From Flavobacterium soyae (GTDB lineage: Bacteria; Bacteroidota; Bacteroidia; Flavobacteriales; Flavobacteriaceae): DNA of 64,000 bases. The stretch is from contig NZ_JAJQXA010000010.1 of the NCBI RefSeq assembly GCF_021245985.1, positions 124,001 through 188,000 on the forward strand, given 5' to 3'. Every line of letters begins with the position of its first letter. Within the stretch, counting starts at the first letter, position 1. The notes under the pieces were generated by a model, which was not told the DNA's origin, did no database searches, and worked only from the letters and a program-made list of their open reading frames with translations. The translations under genes and the position numbers were made by a program. Of this stretch, positions 28,611 through 37,917 are shown one piece after another.

Positions 28611-29930
28611 TTAATGTATAATTGAGTTTAAAATAAAAACGAAAACAATTCCTAAAACAGAGACTAGGGATTCCATAACTGTCCATGATTTGAACGTGTC
28701 TTTCAGGCTGATATTAAAATATTCTTTGAACATCCAAAAACTTGGATCGTTTACATGCGAGCACATTAAGCTTCCGGCTCCAACAGATAAAACTAATAGA
28801 TTGGGGTCGAGACCAGTAGTTTGTAACAAAGGTAATAAAACACTCGCAGTCATTAATCCGGCTGCGGTTGCAGAACCTACACAAACGCGAATAATCGCTG
28901 CTATCATCCAGGCCAATAAATACGGATGAATGTTTATTTGTGTTAAGGCCGCAACAATAGTTTCGTTTACACCGCTTACAATCATAACTTCTTTTAAACC
29001 TCCGGCACCGCCTACAATTAAAACAATTAAGGCAACATCTTTTATAGCAACTGCATAATCGTCCATTACAGATGTGATGCTTCGGTTCATTCTGATTCCT
29101 AAAGTGTAGGTGCAGAGCAATAAAGAAATAAGCATAATCATACTTGGTTCTCCTACTGTTTTGCAAATTTCAATCAGCGTTTCATTGGTTGAAATTAAAG
29201 GCAATATTGAAGTTATAGTCAAACCAAAAACCGGAAATAAAGCCGAAAATAAACTAAGTGAAAAACTCGGAAGTTTACCGTGGTTCACCACTTCTTCGAC
29301 ATTTAAAATTTCATGATCCGATTCGGTTTTGATGTTTTTAAGTAAATTAGAAAATAATAGTCCGGCAATAAAAATAGTCGGAATCGCAATTATAATTCCG
29401 TAGACTAAAACGAGTCCAATATCAGCTTTTAAAATACTGCTCAAAGCCATTGGTGACGGATGCGGGGGCAAAAAACCGTGTGCTGTTGAAAGCGACGCCA
29501 GCATTGGAATTCCCAGATATACTTTTGACAGTTTAAATTGATGGGCTACTGAAAAGATTAGAGGTACTAACAAAACAAATCCAACACTATAAAATAGAGG
29601 TATCCCAACAATAAATCCGGTAATCATTAAGCCAAGACGTACGTATTTTCTGCCCGTCCATCCCATGACTGTTTTGGCAATGACATTGGCGGCGCCTGAT
29701 GAAACGGTAAGTTTCCCAATACAGGTTCCGAAAACAATAATCAGCGTAATAGATCCTAACATTTCGCCCAAACCTTTTTGAACGGTTTGTGACAAAGTAC
29801 TTATTGGCAGGCCTAAAAACAGACCTGCTAATAAAGCTGTTATGATAAAGGCAATAAACGGATTGATTTTAAGCCAAGCTATTTGTATGATTAAAAATGC
29901 AATGCATGCCGTAAGAATTAAAATGCTCAT
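28611..29930 (-). CDS. GntP family permease (gluconate-type sugar-acid transporter)
   Basis: An inner-membrane transporter of 439 residues with about 12 hydrophobic segments. It has GSITLIIVFGTCIGKL and STAHGFLPPHPSP typical of the GntP family, and SVGAGSLMCSHVNDPSFW near the end. Known members carry gluconate, other sugar acids or D-serine into the cell. Together with KDG kinase and KDPG aldolase, a sugar acid such as glucosaminate or N-acetylglucosaminate is the likely cargo. It is the first of the inner-membrane and cytoplasmic genes after susD. Confidence 0.92.
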   Translation of the reverse strand: MSILILTACIAFLIIQIAWLKINPFIAFIITALLAGLFLGLPISTLSQTVQKGLGEMLGSITLIIVFGTCIGKLTVSSGAANVIAKTVMGWTGRKYVRLGLMITGFIVGIPLFYSVGFVLLVPLIFSVAHQFKLSKVYLGIPMLASLSTAHGFLPPHPSPMALSSILKADIGLVLVYGIIIAIPTIFIAGLLFSNLLKNIKTESDHEILNVEEVVNHGKLPSFSLSLFSALFPVFGLTITSILPLISTNETLIEICKTVGEPSMIMLISLLLCTYTLGIRMNRSITSVMDDYAVAIKDVALIVLIVGGAGGLKEVMIVSGVNETIVAALTQINIHPYLLAWMIAAIIRVCVGSATAAGLMTASVLLPLLQTTGLDPNLLVLSVGAGSLMCSHVNDPSFWMFKEYFNISLKDTFKSWTVMESLVSVLGIVFVFILNSIIH

Positions 29931-30338
29931 TTATCTTTTGTATTATTAACTCCGTTGAGAGTAATTTTTTATTAAATACATAGAAACATAGATTTTTTTA
30001 GTTAGATTAAGAGTTTTAAAAAAAGCCAGCTTTTAACACATAGTAACTATGTTTATTAATGCAAGTGAAACGCCTTTCCAACACTTTCAAAAACTATGTC
30101 TCTATGTGTTTAATTACGCCAACGGTTATTATTTTTATTTATCTTTTTAAGGGATTAAAAGTTTTCAATTCGTGCCGTCAGGCACTTAATATCGGTAGAA
30201 AACATGAATTAGAATATCCAGCGTGCCGTAGGTACGCAATAGTCATTGTATGTTGCGTACCTACGGCACGCCAACGAATTTGAAACTAATTTTCCACCAA
30301 TATTAAGTGCCTATGGCACATTTCCACTCTTGATTCTA
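29931..30338. repeat. Intergenic REP-like palindrome cluster (gntP/susD)
   Basis: 408 bases without a supported gene. An inner pair, GCGTGCCGTAGGTACGCAA (30221-30239) and its exact reverse complement (30253-30271), is enclosed by an outer inverted pair at 30171-30202 and 30291-30320 with GGCACTTAATATCGGTAGA-like sequence. A 75-codon open frame across it is repeat-derived. Confidence 0.85.
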
Positions 30339-31865
30339 TTATTTATCCCACCAAATTCTTGTTGTAAAAGCGTCTTCACCCTGACGTTTAACCGCTTCTG
30401 CTAAGTTAGCTGAATTCACTGAATATTCGCTGGTTGGATATTTGAAACGTCTTGGTATTGTGCCGTTTGTAACGTTACCCGGAAAGTTTACAGGAGTTAA
30501 AACAGGATATCCGGTTCTTCTCCAGTTGGCATAAATTTCCTGCTCGTCAACAAATAAAGCCACATAAATCTGCGTATGAATTTGATTCATTTTCTGTGCA
30601 AAAGATCCTGCTGCATTGTACGGATTTGCTGTTAAATATGGCGTTGCATCTGGAATAGTGTATGCTACTCCATAAATCCCCATATTTAGGAAAGAAGCCT
30701 GCACACCTTTTTCATATAAATCTTTATCAGATGCTGCGTACCAGCCTCTTGCAGCGGCTTCGGCTAAATATAAATTAGTTTCGGCGTTGCTGATTAATAC
30801 AAGCGGAGCATCGTATTTAAAAACCGTACTTTGGTTTGGTTCAGAATAAGTGGCTTGTTCAGCAGGAGTTGGGGCAGTTTTAGTTCCGTTAGGGAAACCT
30901 TTTTGAATGGCAGGCGCTGTATTTTGAGTTGTTCCCTGCCAGACTCCCGCATAAACACTAATTCTTGGATCGGCAGTTGATTGCAATAAATCGATAAATG
31001 TTTTAGCTAGTTTTCCGCCTTCTACATTTTTTGTACCGTAAGAACCCGCTGTAAAATCTTGTTTTCTTGAATCGAAACCAACCGGATTTCTATTAAAATC
31101 ATTTGGTCCATCCGTATATTTCATGATTGCATTATCAGCGGTATTCAAAATTACTCCTCCGGCAATAGCTTTTGTTACCCAGGTTTGTGCCAGTGTAGCA
31201 TCAACTTTTGTTAATCGTAATCCTAAACGAAGCATTAGCGAATAAGAGAACTTTTTCCATTTCGCAACATCTCCGTCATAAATAAAATCAGATTTACCGA
31301 AACTTGTTTTTGCAGGATCTAATGCTGCTGCAGCTTCGTCTAATTCTTTCAGTAAATCTTTATAAATAAATTCCTGAGTATCATATTTTGGAAGGAAAGT
31401 TTGTGTCGTGTTTGCTTTTGCAGCCTCAGAGTACGGAATATCTCCATATAAATCGGTCAGTTTATGATATAAATACACTTTCCAGATTCTCGCAATATTT
31501 AATTTGTTGCTGTCGTTTGGATTATTTTTTACCTCATTTATTACAATTTCAGTTTCATTTAAAGCCAATGGATAGGCCTGATTGAAATAAGCAGAAAAAT
31601 AAACTTCGTTGCTTAAATATTTGTCTCCCACACCAGAAGCTTCTTTGTATGTTGCATAATGCTGCAGCAATCCGCCGCATTCCAGAATATTAGTAAAGAA
31701 ATAATTATTGTTCAATCCATCAAGCTGTGCTTTACTGAAAACAAAATTCGGATTTGGTTTATCAACTGAATTTGGGTTGGTATTGATTTCATCAAAATCA
31801 TCGTTACAAGCTGTCATGCTTCCTAAAAGCAAGCCTGCGATATATAATAGGGTTATCTTTTTCAT
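30339..31865 (-). CDS. SusD/RagB family nutrient-binding lipoprotein
   Basis: The surface lipoprotein lid of a SusCD glycan importer, 508 residues from the ATG at 31865. The lipobox is in GSMTACNDDFDEINTNP, which fits SusD-like lipoproteins (SusD_2 type). The helical TPR-like fold follows, and the C-terminus ends in TTRIWWDK. It is directly downstream of susC (34 bases). It binds the oligosaccharide before TonB-driven import. The gene context suggests a sugar-acid or amino-sugar oligomer. Confidence 0.92.
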   Translation of the reverse strand: MKKITLLYIAGLLLGSMTACNDDFDEINTNPNSVDKPNPNFVFSKAQLDGLNNNYFFTNILECGGLLQHYATYKEASGVGDKYLSNEVYFSAYFNQAYPLALNETEIVINEVKNNPNDSNKLNIARIWKVYLYHKLTDLYGDIPYSEAAKANTTQTFLPKYDTQEFIYKDLLKELDEAAAALDPAKTSFGKSDFIYDGDVAKWKKFSYSLMLRLGLRLTKVDATLAQTWVTKAIAGGVILNTADNAIMKYTDGPNDFNRNPVGFDSRKQDFTAGSYGTKNVEGGKLAKTFIDLLQSTADPRISVYAGVWQGTTQNTAPAIQKGFPNGTKTAPTPAEQATYSEPNQSTVFKYDAPLVLISNAETNLYLAEAAARGWYAASDKDLYEKGVQASFLNMGIYGVAYTIPDATPYLTANPYNAAGSFAQKMNQIHTQIYVALFVDEQEIYANWRRTGYPVLTPVNFPGNVTNGTIPRRFKYPTSEYSVNSANLAEAVKRQGEDAFTTRIWWDK

Positions 31866-31899
31866 GTCTTTTAATTTAATTATTAGAAATAAAGCAAGC

Positions 31900-34800
31900 T
31901 TAAAATTTGACATTTAAGTTTAAACCGAAACTTCTTGTTTTTGGTACTCCAAATTGTTCTACACCTTGAGCATTTCCGGCACTAAATACAGATTCAGGAT
32001 CTACGTTTGGTGTTTTCTTGTAAAGAATGAATAAGTTTCTTGCCACAAATGAAATCGAAGCGCCCTGAAGTTTTGATAATCCTTTTATTTTCTCAATAGG
32101 TAAATCGTAACCCAGAATTACTTGTCTTAATTTGATGAAACTTGCATCATAAACAAATTCAGAAGAAATGTTTCTTAAACCATCATAATACGTTCTTAGG
32201 TTTTCAGGAGCAATTACCATATCAACCGGATTTCCGTTAACGTCAACACCTTTAATTGGCAACCCGCTTTCACGACCTTCAAGCGTTAATTTTGTCAATC
32301 CCATACGAGTTCCGTATAAGTTAGTTCCAGAATATAAGCTTCCGCCAAATTTCCCGTCGATTAAAAAGCTCAATGAAATGTTTTTGTATTTGAATTCGTT
32401 GGTAAGTCCCGCAGCCCAAGGATGAACACCCTGACCTAATTCTTCAAGTGGTCCCTGCGCAATAGTTGCAGATCCGCCGCTTACATTATAAACCGTATTT
32501 CCGTTAGCATCTTTACGAGGTCTGTACCCTTTTATAATACTGTACGGACGTCCAACATCACTTGTAATCGTTACATATCCGTTTACAGAAGTTGCCATTG
32601 TAATTGAGTTTAGTTGATCTGTAAGTGCTTCGACTTTGTTTTCGTTGTACGATCCGTTGAAACTTGCGTCCCAGGAGAACTTATCAGAATTGATAATTTT
32701 ACCGCTTACTAAAAACTCAACCCCTCTGTTTCTCATTTTTCCTAAATTCAATAAAGCAGTATTAGCTCCAGAAGCTGTAGAAATTGTAGTTTCAACAATA
32801 TCGTTTGTAGTCGCACGGTTGTACCACGCAAAATCAAGATTTAAACGATTATTAAAGAATCCTAAATCTGTTCCAATCTCAAATGTTGTAGAAGTCAACG
32901 GACTTAAAGTCGCATTTGGAACTCTTGAACTTGTTGGCCCCTGAACCTGCTGACCGTTATGTCCGCCCTGAATCATAGAATATGATTGGTTCAAAGCATA
33001 AGGATCTGGCGTTGCACCTCCCACTTGTGCCCATGAACTTCTAAGTTTAGCAAACGAAACAAATTCAGGCATTGTAAAAATGTCTGAAACAATTATACTT
33101 GTTCCAACAGAAGGATAAAATACCGTATTGTTTTCTTTTGAAAGGGTAGAAAACCAATCCTGACGGCCTGTTACATTTAAAAATACAATGTTTTTATAAT
33201 CAAAATCGGCAGCACCGTAAACCGAGTTGGTTTTAGTTTTTCCGTAAGGATAACTATAAGCCAAGGTTGATAAATTGCTTAAAGCGTAAAAATTGTCTAA
33301 TACAAAATTTGAACCTTCAACTCTGGTTTCGTCTCTCAATGTAGTTCGAGAATTAACTCCAACTAAAGCATTTAAAGAGAAATCATTAAAAATATTCTTT
33401 TTGGTATAATTAAGAATTGCTTCAGAATTTAGATTGGATAATTTCATTTTTGAACCCTGCGCATATCCAACCGGATTGTTTAAAGTTGTTTTTGGAATGT
33501 ATCCGAAGAAATCATAATCGGTATAATCTTGTCCAATTCTACCTTGAAGGAATAATTCAGGAGTGAAATTTACTTTTACGTTCAGCATCCCAATGAAACG
33601 ATTTTTTGTGTCTTTGTTTTTAATTTTATTGACAACAAAATAAGGGTTTGTTGCTACTGCAACAGGATTCCATGCTTCTTCAACTCCGTTTTCATCATAA
33701 CCCGGGGCAAGATTTCGAATATCAACAGTATTGGCAATCATATAAGTCCCCCAATTTGGATTTGCCTCTGCATCAGAAACCGTTACTCTATTGTTTGATT
33801 TTTCTAAATTATATTGTGCTACGACATCAAATTTCAACCAGTTTGTTAAGTTCACATTACTCGCAATATTGATGCTTTTTCGGTTAAAATCAGAATTTGG
33901 AACCACACTTTGGTTGTCCATATTTGAGAACGAAAGACGGCCTGTAGCTTTTTCATTTCCTCCAGATAAAGCAAGAGAGTTAATGAATGTTGTTCCTGTT
34001 TCGTAGAAATTTTTAATGTTATTTTTTTGTGCAACATAAGGTCTTGAAACGCCGTCAAACTGAACTACGCTGCTTCCGTCAATTTTAGCACCCCACGACC
34101 AGCGTCCGGCTGCAACAGCTTCTGCCTGCGTGGTTGGTTTTTTTCCGTTTGCTCCAGAACCGTATTCATACTGCCAGTCTGGTATAATCGAAGGCGTTTC
34201 GAATGTAAATGAAGAATTATACTCCACTCCAATTCCTTTTTGAGCAGAACCTCTTTTCGTTTGAATCAAAATTACACCGTTTGCTGCATTTGCACCATAA
34301 AGTGCGGCAGCCGTTCCGCCTTTTAAAACCGTAATCGTTTTAATATCATCAGCATTGATAACAGAAGTTCCGTCACCACGATCCACATTTATTCTTGTTG
34401 AACCCGCACCATTTCCAATTCCAGGTAAATTAAGCTGTGTATTATCAATAGGTAAATCGTTAACTACGTACATTGGCTGGTTATTTCCGTTTAAAGATCC
34501 GTTTCCACGAATTACAACTCTCGTTGATCCATTTGCTCCGGTTGAGGTACTGCTCACGTTTACTCCGGCAATTTTTCCAACCAATGCATTCGAAATATTA
34601 GTTTCTTTTGCTTTTGTAAATTCAGTTCCTTTCAATTCAGTAACCGCATAAGCAACAGCTTTAGTGCTTTTTTTAACTCCAAGTGCAGTAACTAAAACTT
34701 GCTCTAAAACATTTTCGGCAGGTTTTAATCGAATAGTTAAATCTGAAGTTTTGAGTAAGGCAAATGATAAAGTCTCATAACCCATGTAACTTATAATAAT

Positions 34801-35055
34801 ATGAACTTCGTTTTCAGGAACCTTTAGTTTGAATTTTCCGTTTTCATCAGATATTGCTGCTATTTTATTATTGCTCTCGGCATAAATTGTAGCTCCGGCA
34901 ATTGGCATTCCATCATCCTGACCTAATATTTGGCCCGAAATCTCAACTTGATTGCTTTGTTGTTCAAAAAGATGCTTTTTTATTGCAGTCTCTTTGGCGT
35001 TTGTGGAGAAGATGATTCCTCCAATAAACACTAATGAAATAAGCTTTGTTTTCAT
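31900..35055 (-). CDS. SusC/RagA family TonB-linked outer-membrane importer
   Basis: A 1051-residue TonB-dependent receptor. It has a signal peptide, then a carboxypeptidase-D-like regulatory domain (about 35-115, GQILGQDDGMPIAGATI), a plug with VLVTALGVKKSTKAVAYA and ALYGANAANGVILIQTK, and a 22-strand barrel ending in FGLNLNVKF. It has no extra N-terminal signalling domain, so ECF sigma control is not indicated. Its promoter region carries two copies of TGCATTTTTTTTGCA. Confidence 0.95.
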   Translation of the reverse strand: MKTKLISLVFIGGIIFSTNAKETAIKKHLFEQQSNQVEISGQILGQDDGMPIAGATIYAESNNKIAAISDENGKFKLKVPENEVHIIISYMGYETLSFALLKTSDLTIRLKPAENVLEQVLVTALGVKKSTKAVAYAVTELKGTEFTKAKETNISNALVGKIAGVNVSSTSTGANGSTRVVIRGNGSLNGNNQPMYVVNDLPIDNTQLNLPGIGNGAGSTRINVDRGDGTSVINADDIKTITVLKGGTAAALYGANAANGVILIQTKRGSAQKGIGVEYNSSFTFETPSIIPDWQYEYGSGANGKKPTTQAEAVAAGRWSWGAKIDGSSVVQFDGVSRPYVAQKNNIKNFYETGTTFINSLALSGGNEKATGRLSFSNMDNQSVVPNSDFNRKSINIASNVNLTNWLKFDVVAQYNLEKSNNRVTVSDAEANPNWGTYMIANTVDIRNLAPGYDENGVEEAWNPVAVATNPYFVVNKIKNKDTKNRFIGMLNVKVNFTPELFLQGRIGQDYTDYDFFGYIPKTTLNNPVGYAQGSKMKLSNLNSEAILNYTKKNIFNDFSLNALVGVNSRTTLRDETRVEGSNFVLDNFYALSNLSTLAYSYPYGKTKTNSVYGAADFDYKNIVFLNVTGRQDWFSTLSKENNTVFYPSVGTSIIVSDIFTMPEFVSFAKLRSSWAQVGGATPDPYALNQSYSMIQGGHNGQQVQGPTSSRVPNATLSPLTSTTFEIGTDLGFFNNRLNLDFAWYNRATTNDIVETTISTASGANTALLNLGKMRNRGVEFLVSGKIINSDKFSWDASFNGSYNENKVEALTDQLNSITMATSVNGYVTITSDVGRPYSIIKGYRPRKDANGNTVYNVSGGSATIAQGPLEELGQGVHPWAAGLTNEFKYKNISLSFLIDGKFGGSLYSGTNLYGTRMGLTKLTLEGRESGLPIKGVDVNGNPVDMVIAPENLRTYYDGLRNISSEFVYDASFIKLRQVILGYDLPIEKIKGLSKLQGASISFVARNLFILYKKTPNVDPESVFSAGNAQGVEQFGVPKTRSFGLNLNVKF

Positions 35056-35101
35056 AATAGTTTGGTTTTCATGTTTTTCTTTTGGTTTTTTATTGGCAAA
35101 T

Positions 35102-35163
35102 CAAATATATAGATTAATTCCAAACACCTGCATTTTTTTTGCAATAAATGCATTTTTTTTGCA
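35102..35163 (-). promoter_or_regulatory. susC promoter with tandem TGCA-T7-TGCA boxes
   Basis: The minus-strand -7 box TATATTTG is at 35109-35102. Two identical boxes, TGCATTTTTTTTGCA, lie at 35129-35143 and 35149-35163, a 20-base period or about two helical turns. The nearer box is 19 bases upstream of the -7 box, close to the 18 bases seen at the hexosaminidase promoter. Confidence 0.65.
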
Positions 35164-35292
35164 ATAAGATTTATTCATGTATTTTTTAAATCTAAAAATT
35201 ACCTGAATTATAGAGGTGTTTTGAGAAAATTTTGCAGAATGAGCTTTTTCATTAAAAAAATAATTTTGGCTGAAAATTCGTATTTTTGAAAA

Positions 35293-36060
35293 ATGAAAAT
35301 CGCACTTATTCAATCAGAACTGGTTTGGGAAGAGGCTTCTGCAAACAGAAAAAACTTTGAATCGAAAATAAAACAGATCGATCAGCAGGTCAATTTGATT
35401 GTTTTGCCTGAAATGTTTTCGACAGGATTTACTATGAATCCTTCGGCAGTTGCCGAAACGATGGATGGGAAAACTGTTTTGTGGATGAAAAGTATGGCGA
35501 AAGAAAAAAATAGTGCCGTTACCGGAAGCGTGGTCATTACCAAAAACGGCAACTATTATAATAGAATGTTATTTGTTTTTCCGTCGGGAGAAATCCAGTA
35601 TTATGACAAGCGTCATTTATTTACGTTAGCAGGAGAAGATAAATTTTATACAGCAGGAATTCACAAAGCAATTGTTGATTATCTGGATTGGAAAATCTGC
35701 CTGCAGGTTTGTTATGATTTACGTTTCCCTGTTTTTGTGCGAAATGTAGAAAACTACGATTTACTTTTATATGTGGCCAACTGGCCAAAAGTACGCACCA
35801 ATGCCTGGGACGCTTTGCTTAAAGCGCGCGCCATTGAAAACTTAAGTTATGTGGTTGGTGTAAACAGAATTGGGCTTGACGCCAATAATTACGAGCATAC
35901 AGGACATTCGCAGGTTGTTGATTTTTTAGGAAATTACATTTTAGAACCACAAGAAACAGAAGATGTTTTTGTGGTTGATTTAGATAAAAATGAAATGCTG
36001 GAAACTCGTAAAAAGCTCGATTTTTTAAGCGATAAAGATGTTTTTGAGATTAAAACCTAG
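35293..36060 (+). CDS. Carbon-nitrogen hydrolase, omega-amidase (YafV/Nit2) type
   Basis: A nitrilase-superfamily enzyme of 255 residues. The catalytic triad is Glu in VLPEMFSTGF, Lys in YYDKRHLF and Cys in LQVCYDLRFPV. The length and the RFPVFVRN segment fit omega-amidases that repair alpha-ketoglutaramate and similar compounds. A -7-like TATTTTTG lies only 5 bases before the ATG, so the transcript may be leaderless. The stop codon overlaps that of the convergent lipoprotein gene. Confidence 0.9.
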   Translation: MKIALIQSELVWEEASANRKNFESKIKQIDQQVNLIVLPEMFSTGFTMNPSAVAETMDGKTVLWMKSMAKEKNSAVTGSVVITKNGNYYNRMLFVFPSGEIQYYDKRHLFTLAGEDKFYTAGIHKAIVDYLDWKICLQVCYDLRFPVFVRNVENYDLLLYVANWPKVRTNAWDALLKARAIENLSYVVGVNRIGLDANNYEHTGHSQVVDFLGNYILEPQETEDVFVVDLDKNEMLETRKKLDFLSDKDVFEIKT

Positions 36061-37745
36061 AAAGCTTTTCGCTGCTTTTCCTCTTTTTTCTTCTTTTTCG
36101 CGTCTTCTTTTTTCTCAATTTCGGGACTATACGGAATATTTAAATCTACACTCTGATCAACATCCCAATTGCTGCGGACATCGACTTCCTGTTGATAATA
36201 GAAAACTTCCTCGGCATATCGTTTGTCGAGAAAACTTCCGGCATCGTACATTTTGTTTTTATTATCGTCGTAAATAATCCTAACCGTAAATTGAGTTGGT
36301 ACTAATAAGTTGAATTCAATTTTACTACTTCCTTCAGAATATTCGCTGGCTAAAACTTCGTCGCCTTTTTTGTTGGTTATTTCAAGAATGATAGGGAAGC
36401 GCTTTACATTTTTCAAATTCAAAACTAAATTTCCGTAATCGGCAGCTTCTTTTGTCGCTAATTTATACGATAAAGTATCGTTTGTTTTATCATAGAAATC
36501 AGTCAGCGCGCCTGGGAAAAATGTAAAATTGTATTTTTCTAAAGGTTCTTTTTTGAAATCGACATACAGTTTCTGATTAAATTCATCATATTCTGTAGTA
36601 AAATCAACAGCTGTTGAATCTTTATTAACTAATTTAATTTTTGATTTATCGAACTTCACCAAAGGCGTTTCGGTTTCTAAAGTAAATCTTTCTCTAAAAT
36701 TAATTATCCCGTTTTGAACCGCTTTAATGTTTAAAGTGTCCTTTTTTTGGTCTTTTACTTTAAAAGTAAATCTCTTTTTATACGTATCACGACTTACTTC
36801 TAAAGATAAAGAATCGGCTTTTAAAGGTTTATACCAAACCTGAAGCGAATCTTTTTTAGGAAACTGCGTTACAATGGTTTCAAGAATCTGATCGTTGTTT
36901 TTAAGTACAATAGTTGGTTTTTTGATCTTGAAATTTTGTTTTCCTTCATATGGTAAAAGCAATCTGTTGCCTGATGCCTGAATTGGTTTAAATGCTTTTA
37001 ACGGAAGTGTTTCCTTGAATAATTCCAAATCAAAAACCGTATCATTTGGCACCGTAATAAAATGTTTGATAAACCCAATTTTATCATCTTTTGGGTTGTA
37101 TTTATTATTACTTGATTTATCTTTTAAAGCAACCAAAAGATATTTTCCGGCCTTTAAGTTTTCAAACTGAAAAGTTCTTAAACTGTCTAAAGTATTGGTA
37201 ACGTAACGCGGAAAATCTTTGTAAATAACAGAATCTTTGTATTTATCATTTGCTTCATACAACATTACCGAAACAAAATTATCTACCTTTTTTTCATATG
37301 CATCCTTAATACTTCCTTTAAGTTTCAACGAATCAATATAAGATCCTGTTGAAAAAACATATTTAAATTGGTTTATTGCATTTCCTTCGTTATTATCAGT
37401 AATACTTTGTCCAAAATTAAAACTATAGGTTGTGTTTGGCTGTAAAGTGTCTTTGATTTGAATCTTCAAAAATTTACTCACTCCCGTTGGTGAAATCAAC
37501 GGTTCGTATTTCATTGGCGGTGAAATAATAAGCTGTTTGTTGAGGTTTTTCAGTTTCACATATTCATCAAAAACGAGCGTAATTTCGTTTCCTTTAAACT
37601 CAGTGTTGAAATTTTTAGGAACACTCGAAACCAAAACAGGAGCCAAAGTATCTTTTAATCCGCCAGTTATACTGCCTCTTTTGGCGCAGCTCATCATTAA
37701 TAATACCAATAAAAATGAAATGTATTTGAGTTTGCTTTTAAACAT
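36057..37745 (-). CDS. Lipoprotein with bacterial Ig-like (Big_5) domain
   Basis: A 562-residue lipoprotein; the lipobox is in LLMMSCAKRG, using the ATG at 37745. An Ig-like domain (about 30-135: LAPVLVSSVPKNFNT, ITLVFDEYVKL, NTTYSFNFGQSI) is followed by beta-rich repeats. Near the end is DDNKNKMYDAGSFLDKRYAEEV. The C-terminus is strongly Lys/Glu-rich (EKKEDAKKKKKEEK). This is a conserved Flavobacteria cell-envelope protein of unknown function. No operon partner is seen. Confidence 0.85.
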   Translation of the reverse strand: MFKSKLKYISFLLVLLMMSCAKRGSITGGLKDTLAPVLVSSVPKNFNTEFKGNEITLVFDEYVKLKNLNKQLIISPPMKYEPLISPTGVSKFLKIQIKDTLQPNTTYSFNFGQSITDNNEGNAINQFKYVFSTGSYIDSLKLKGSIKDAYEKKVDNFVSVMLYEANDKYKDSVIYKDFPRYVTNTLDSLRTFQFENLKAGKYLLVALKDKSSNNKYNPKDDKIGFIKHFITVPNDTVFDLELFKETLPLKAFKPIQASGNRLLLPYEGKQNFKIKKPTIVLKNNDQILETIVTQFPKKDSLQVWYKPLKADSLSLEVSRDTYKKRFTFKVKDQKKDTLNIKAVQNGIINFRERFTLETETPLVKFDKSKIKLVNKDSTAVDFTTEYDEFNQKLYVDFKKEPLEKYNFTFFPGALTDFYDKTNDTLSYKLATKEAADYGNLVLNLKNVKRFPIILEITNKKGDEVLASEYSEGSSKIEFNLLVPTQFTVRIIYDDNKNKMYDAGSFLDKRYAEEVFYYQQEVDVRSNWDVDQSVDLNIPYSPEIEKKEDAKKKKKEEKQRKAF

Positions 37746-37917
37746 AGCGATTTTTAAATTTGATTGCACAAAATAACAATTATATTTGCTTTAATTGAAA
37801 TTTTTTGGCCATTTATTAGGATTTACAGCTTTTAGATTTACTTCTTTTTTTTAAATTTGAAAGAAACGATAGGCTATAATTTCTTACTTTTGAGTTCAAA
37901 TATAATTTCTTCCGGTT

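Noticed and set aside
28714..29166. 150-codon open frame inside the GntP permease gene, same strand
   Set aside because: It is the +1 shadow of the permease, with Cys/Arg/Asn-rich nonsense composition.
30059..30283. 74-codon open frame before susD
   Set aside because: It runs through REP palindromes and has no protein-like composition.
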